In this document: in pieces, positions 4,897 through 6,968 of the stretch
Numbering within the stretch: position 1 is the stretch's first letter
Layout: every line of letters starts with the position of its first letter
Source of the DNA: an uncultured Nitrospirota bacterium
GTDB taxonomy: Bacteria > Nitrospinota > Nitrospinia > SZUA-224
NCBI GenBank assembly: GCA_913009285.1
Contig: CAJVYE010000052.1
Span: forward strand, 1-6,968
Reading direction: 5' to 3'
DNA: 6,968 nucleotides
Position numbers and translations under genes: made by a program
Notes under the pieces: model-generated
Told to the model about the DNA's origin: nothing
Seen by the model: the letters and a program-made list of their open reading frames with translations, nothing else
Databases searched by the model: none

Positions 4897-5665
4897 TAAT
4901 GGAATATCCTTTAGACATAGAGTAAAAATGTCTTAAGCTATCCAATTCCTTTGATCCAAGATCATAGCTAATATTATTCCTTAAATAATCTCTGCAGATA
5001 TCAGGGGTGATACCTAATCTCTCTCCCTCTTCGGCTGCTATCTCATCAATCATTGAAAGCCCTATCTCTTTTGCCCTCCACAGCAACTCAGGTTCATTCC
5101 TTAGTCCTACCCCTTGACGGACCGCCAATACTGCATGTACAAAGGGTGTTGCAGTAAGATTGTACCACTCTTTGCCAAGGTCATAGATATTGAATCGTGA
5201 TCGGTCAACCTTGAAGGCATTATCACCGATTATTAATCCAGCATCAGCTCTATCCAGCATCTTCTTCAAGTCAGGTTCCATAGAGATCATCTCCGGCTCT
5301 CTTCCTAACCTATCCCTGAAGATAAGCCGGAGAAGAACTACCGAGGTCCTGGAACCAGAATCAACTGCTACTACCTTTATATCCTCGAATTTCTTCATCC
5401 CCACCAGAAGTACAGTATAAACATATCCCTCTGATGATATAGAGATATGGGGGATAAGGAGATAGCTGCCATTACCCCTTGCATACTCTATGGAGGGGAT
5501 AATCCCCATATCTATTTCCCCATGCTTAAGCATATCAGCAAGTCTTGCTGGTGTATCAGATATCAGTTCAAAACTATGGTTTACCCTGCCGGTTAATAGC
5601 GGATATATCAGGGGTTTTGAATTTAGGAAGTCGTGATATCCAAAACGTATCTTATTGTTTTTCAT
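4862..5665 (-). CDS. mqnA: Chorismate dehydratase, MqnA
   Basis: A 267-residue protein of the MqnA family (PF02621), which has a periplasmic-binding-protein-like fold but acts in the cytoplasm. It removes water from chorismate to give 3-[(1-carboxyvinyl)oxy]benzoate, the first committed step of the futalosine route. Recognised blocks are FLNSKPLIYPL (13-23), GEIDMGIIPSIEY (49-61), AVDSGSRTSVVLLR (100-113), AGLIIGDNAF (142-151) and DLGKEWYNLTATPFVHAV (162-179). No signal peptide is present. The order of motifs and short length separate it from MqnD, the related enzyme of the last step. The ATG at 5665 lacks a good ribosome site, and a 9 bp hairpin lies just 17 bases upstream, which may limit translation. 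The gene is 115 bases after mqnE and overlaps mqnC. Confidence 0.93.
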   Translation of the reverse strand: MKNNKIRFGYHDFLNSKPLIYPLLTGRVNHSFELISDTPARLADMLKHGEIDMGIIPSIEYARGNGSYLLIPHISISSEGYVYTVLLVGMKKFEDIKVVAVDSGSRTSVVLLRLIFRDRLGREPEMISMEPDLKKMLDRADAGLIIGDNAFKVDRSRFNIYDLGKEWYNLTATPFVHAVLAVRQGVGLRNEPELLWRAKEIGLSMIDEIAAEEGERLGITPDICRDYLRNNISYDLGSKELDSLRHFYSMSKGYSIIEDDVKIRFFT

Positions 5666-5681
5666 TAATTAATCGCCATAA

Positions 5682-5702
5682 ACCACTACCTCTGGTAGTG
5701 GT
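5682..5702. repeat. Hairpin in the leader of mqnA
   Basis: ACCACTACC and GGTAGTGGT pair perfectly over nine bases around the loop TCT (AGA on the transcribed strand). It lies 17 bases upstream of the mqnA ATG in a leader with no clear ribosome site. There is no following T-run, so it is not a classical terminator; an effect on translation or mRNA stability is possible but unproved. Confidence 0.6.
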
Positions 5703-5711
5703 AACATAAGT

Positions 5712-5804
5712 AGTGCCTAAAGTGAACTAAAGTGAGCTAAAGTTAAAAGATTATATTCCATTAACTTTAGGCACTTTAGTTCACTTTAGGCACTTTAGTT
5801 CACT
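5712..5804. repeat. Palindromic array of ACTTTAGGC / ACTTTAGTTC units between mqnE and mqnA
   Basis: The left arm 5712-5746 is the reverse complement of 5761-5794 apart from one substitution/insertion; the loop is 14 bases. The right side continues to 5804, so that ACTTTAGGC and ACTTTAGTTC alternate with a 19-20 base period. The array includes the TGA stop (5783-5781) and last seven codons of mqnE (S358 to K364). It looks like a dispersed short-repeat element inserted at the gene end; it could also act as an RNA hairpin that weakens read-through to mqnA. Confidence 0.82.
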
Positions 5805-6875
5805 ATAAAGCGTATCCCTCTCTACAGGAATTCTGCCTGCATCTTTTATAAGCCTTATTATCTCTTCTTTCTCAATAAATTCCTCTGTCTCGGCACCTGC
5901 CGAGTGGGTAATCTTCTCCTCCACTACTGTGCCGTCCAGATCATCCACCCCAAAAGAGAGGGAGAGCTGAGCCAATTTAGTCCCTATCATTATCCAGAAT
6001 GCCTTTATATGTTGAAAATTATCGAGCATCAACCTTGATACTGCTAATACCTTTAAATCGACATAACCACTTGTCCCTGATAAGAAACCCAAATCTGTGT
6101 TTTTAGGATGAAAGGCAAGGGGTATAAACGACATAAAGCCATTTGTCCTGTCCTGAAGTTCCCTGAGCATGATTAAATGTCTGGCCCTATCCTCCACAGA
6201 TTCAATGTGTCCATAAAGCATAGTGGCATTGCTATGAATACCAAGACTGTGGGCTGTCTCCATTATACTCATCCAATCAGCACCACTGATCTTTTGGGGG
6301 CATATCTCTTTCCTGAGCTTCTCACTAAATACCTCGGCACCCCCTCCAGGAATAGAGCCAAGCCCTGCCTCCTTTAATTTTATAAGTGTCTCTTTCACAC
6401 TTAATCCAGCTATATCTGCTATATGGGCAATCTCCACTGCTGTAAATGCCTGGAGATGCACATCAGGATACCTATCATGAAGAGCACCTAACATATCTAT
6501 ATAATACTCAATCGATAGATCAGGATGGAGACCACCAACAATATGGAATTCACTAACGTTTCCATTTTTATATTTGGAGGCGCTATTTAATACCTCTTCG
6601 ATACTCATCCAATACGCATCAGGGTCTACACTATCCTTACTGAAGGCGCAAAATCTGCATCGATTTATACAGATATTGGTATAGTTAATATGGCGGTTAT
6701 TTATAAAGTATGTATTGTCGCTATTCTTCTGTTCTCTTACAATATTCGCCAGATAGCCGGTCCCTAGGAGATCTTTAGAATTAAAGAGGTTCACGCCATC
6801 TTCAAAGGTAAGACGTATTCCATTATTTACCTTCTCTGCAATCTCTGAAATAAAACTATCCCTAAATCTATACAT
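5781..6875 (-). CDS. mqnE: Aminofutalosine synthase (radical SAM), MqnE
   Basis: A 364-residue radical SAM enzyme that couples the MqnA product to the 5'-deoxyadenosyl group of SAM, giving 6-amino-6-deoxyfutalosine. The cluster motif is C69-X3-C73-X2-C76 within CINRCRFCAFSK. Other family blocks are HIVGGLHPDL (111-120), GLGSIPGGGAEVF (171-183), YGHIES (221-226) and FIPLAFHPKNT (250-260); the last is diagnostic of MqnE against MqnC, its close paralogue in this cluster. Length is normal. The final residues SELKCLK are encoded by a palindromic repeat array, so the native C-terminus may have been replaced. The ATG at 6875 is directly preceded by TTTTAGGG with no spacer, too close for a standard ribosome site; no alternative ATG exists nearby. 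It is the first gene of the mqnE-mqnA-mqnC cluster. Confidence 0.93.
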   Translation of the reverse strand: MYRFRDSFISEIAEKVNNGIRLTFEDGVNLFNSKDLLGTGYLANIVREQKNSDNTYFINNRHINYTNICINRCRFCAFSKDSVDPDAYWMSIEEVLNSASKYKNGNVSEFHIVGGLHPDLSIEYYIDMLGALHDRYPDVHLQAFTAVEIAHIADIAGLSVKETLIKLKEAGLGSIPGGGAEVFSEKLRKEICPQKISGADWMSIMETAHSLGIHSNATMLYGHIESVEDRARHLIMLRELQDRTNGFMSFIPLAFHPKNTDLGFLSGTSGYVDLKVLAVSRLMLDNFQHIKAFWIMIGTKLAQLSLSFGVDDLDGTVVEEKITHSAGAETEEFIEKEEIIRLIKDAGRIPVERDTLYSELKCLK

Positions 6876-6905
6876 CCCTAAAATTAACTTAATGATTTAT
6901 AATTG

Positions 6906-6911
6906 ATTATA
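6906..6911 (-). promoter_or_regulatory. Candidate -10 box of the mqn cluster
   Basis: A perfect TATAAT (minus strand, 6911-6906) stands 30 bases before the mqnE ATG, at a plausible distance for a short leader. No convincing -35 box lies 16-18 bases further upstream, and the DNA is very AT-rich, so this is tentative. The rest of 6876-6968 shows no gene or riboswitch. Confidence 0.35.
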
Positions 6912-6968
6912 ACCATATTTAAAAGTTGAATTTCCTATATATACTTAAAATATTATTTTAGACCTCAT

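Noticed and set aside
4192..5420. Short plus-strand open frames (4192-4377, 4712-4936, 5190-5420), and similarly 6177-6377
   Set aside because: All are antisense to conserved mqn genes and show no family resemblance.

Overview
The window looks like one end of a draft contig from an uncultured, moderately AT-rich anaerobic or microaerophilic bacterium. The futalosine menaquinone genes, UPF0175-type antitoxin, archaeal-like endonuclease III signature and many short palindromic repeats would fit Nitrospirota, Desulfobacterota or similar lineages, but the sequence does not fix the phylum.

Bases 1-71 are not biological: a poly-T run is followed by a complete Illumina P5/TruSeq universal adapter. 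It truncates a ParE/RelE-family toxin gene (minus strand) that sits behind its TIGR02574-family antitoxin in a TAATG-coupled pair.

Bases 455-3023 are an accessory, repeat-rich stretch. It holds (i) a decayed REP-associated tyrosine transposase (558-848) with one in-frame TGA, an apparent internal deletion and a REP-like hairpin inside it; (ii) a plus-strand PIN-domain toxin followed by a RHH+HTH UPF0175-like partner, driven by a near-consensus sigma-70 promoter whose -10 box ends 11 bases before the start codon, so the mRNA should be almost leaderless; (iii) a MITE-like folded element (2004-2262) with a nested near-perfect 38-39 base inverted repeat; (iv) a roughly 160 bp direct tandem repeat in 2.2 copies, each full copy carrying a dyad, placed directly in front of (v) an orphan XRE/Cro-type regulator. 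A 29-base direct repeat (24 of 29 identical) occurs at 811-839 and 2997-3025 and brackets this cargo.

Bases 3024-6968 are core metabolism, all on the minus strand. Transcription runs mqnE -> mqnA -> mqnC, then a 28 bp perfect inverted repeat, then nth (endonuclease III). MqnA dehydrates chorismate, MqnE joins the product to the SAM-derived adenosyl group, and MqnC cyclises dehypoxanthine futalosine later in the same pathway. The nucleosidase (MqnB/Mtn) and MqnD steps are not in the window. A palindromic array of 'actttaggc/actttagttc' units separates mqnE from mqnA and supplies the last codons and stop of mqnE.

I found no RNA genes, CRISPR array, integrase or intact transposase. The most unusual parts are the PIN/UPF0175 module, the XRE gene with its tandem repeats, and the repeat that encodes the end of mqnE. 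None of these amounts to a demonstrated new system.
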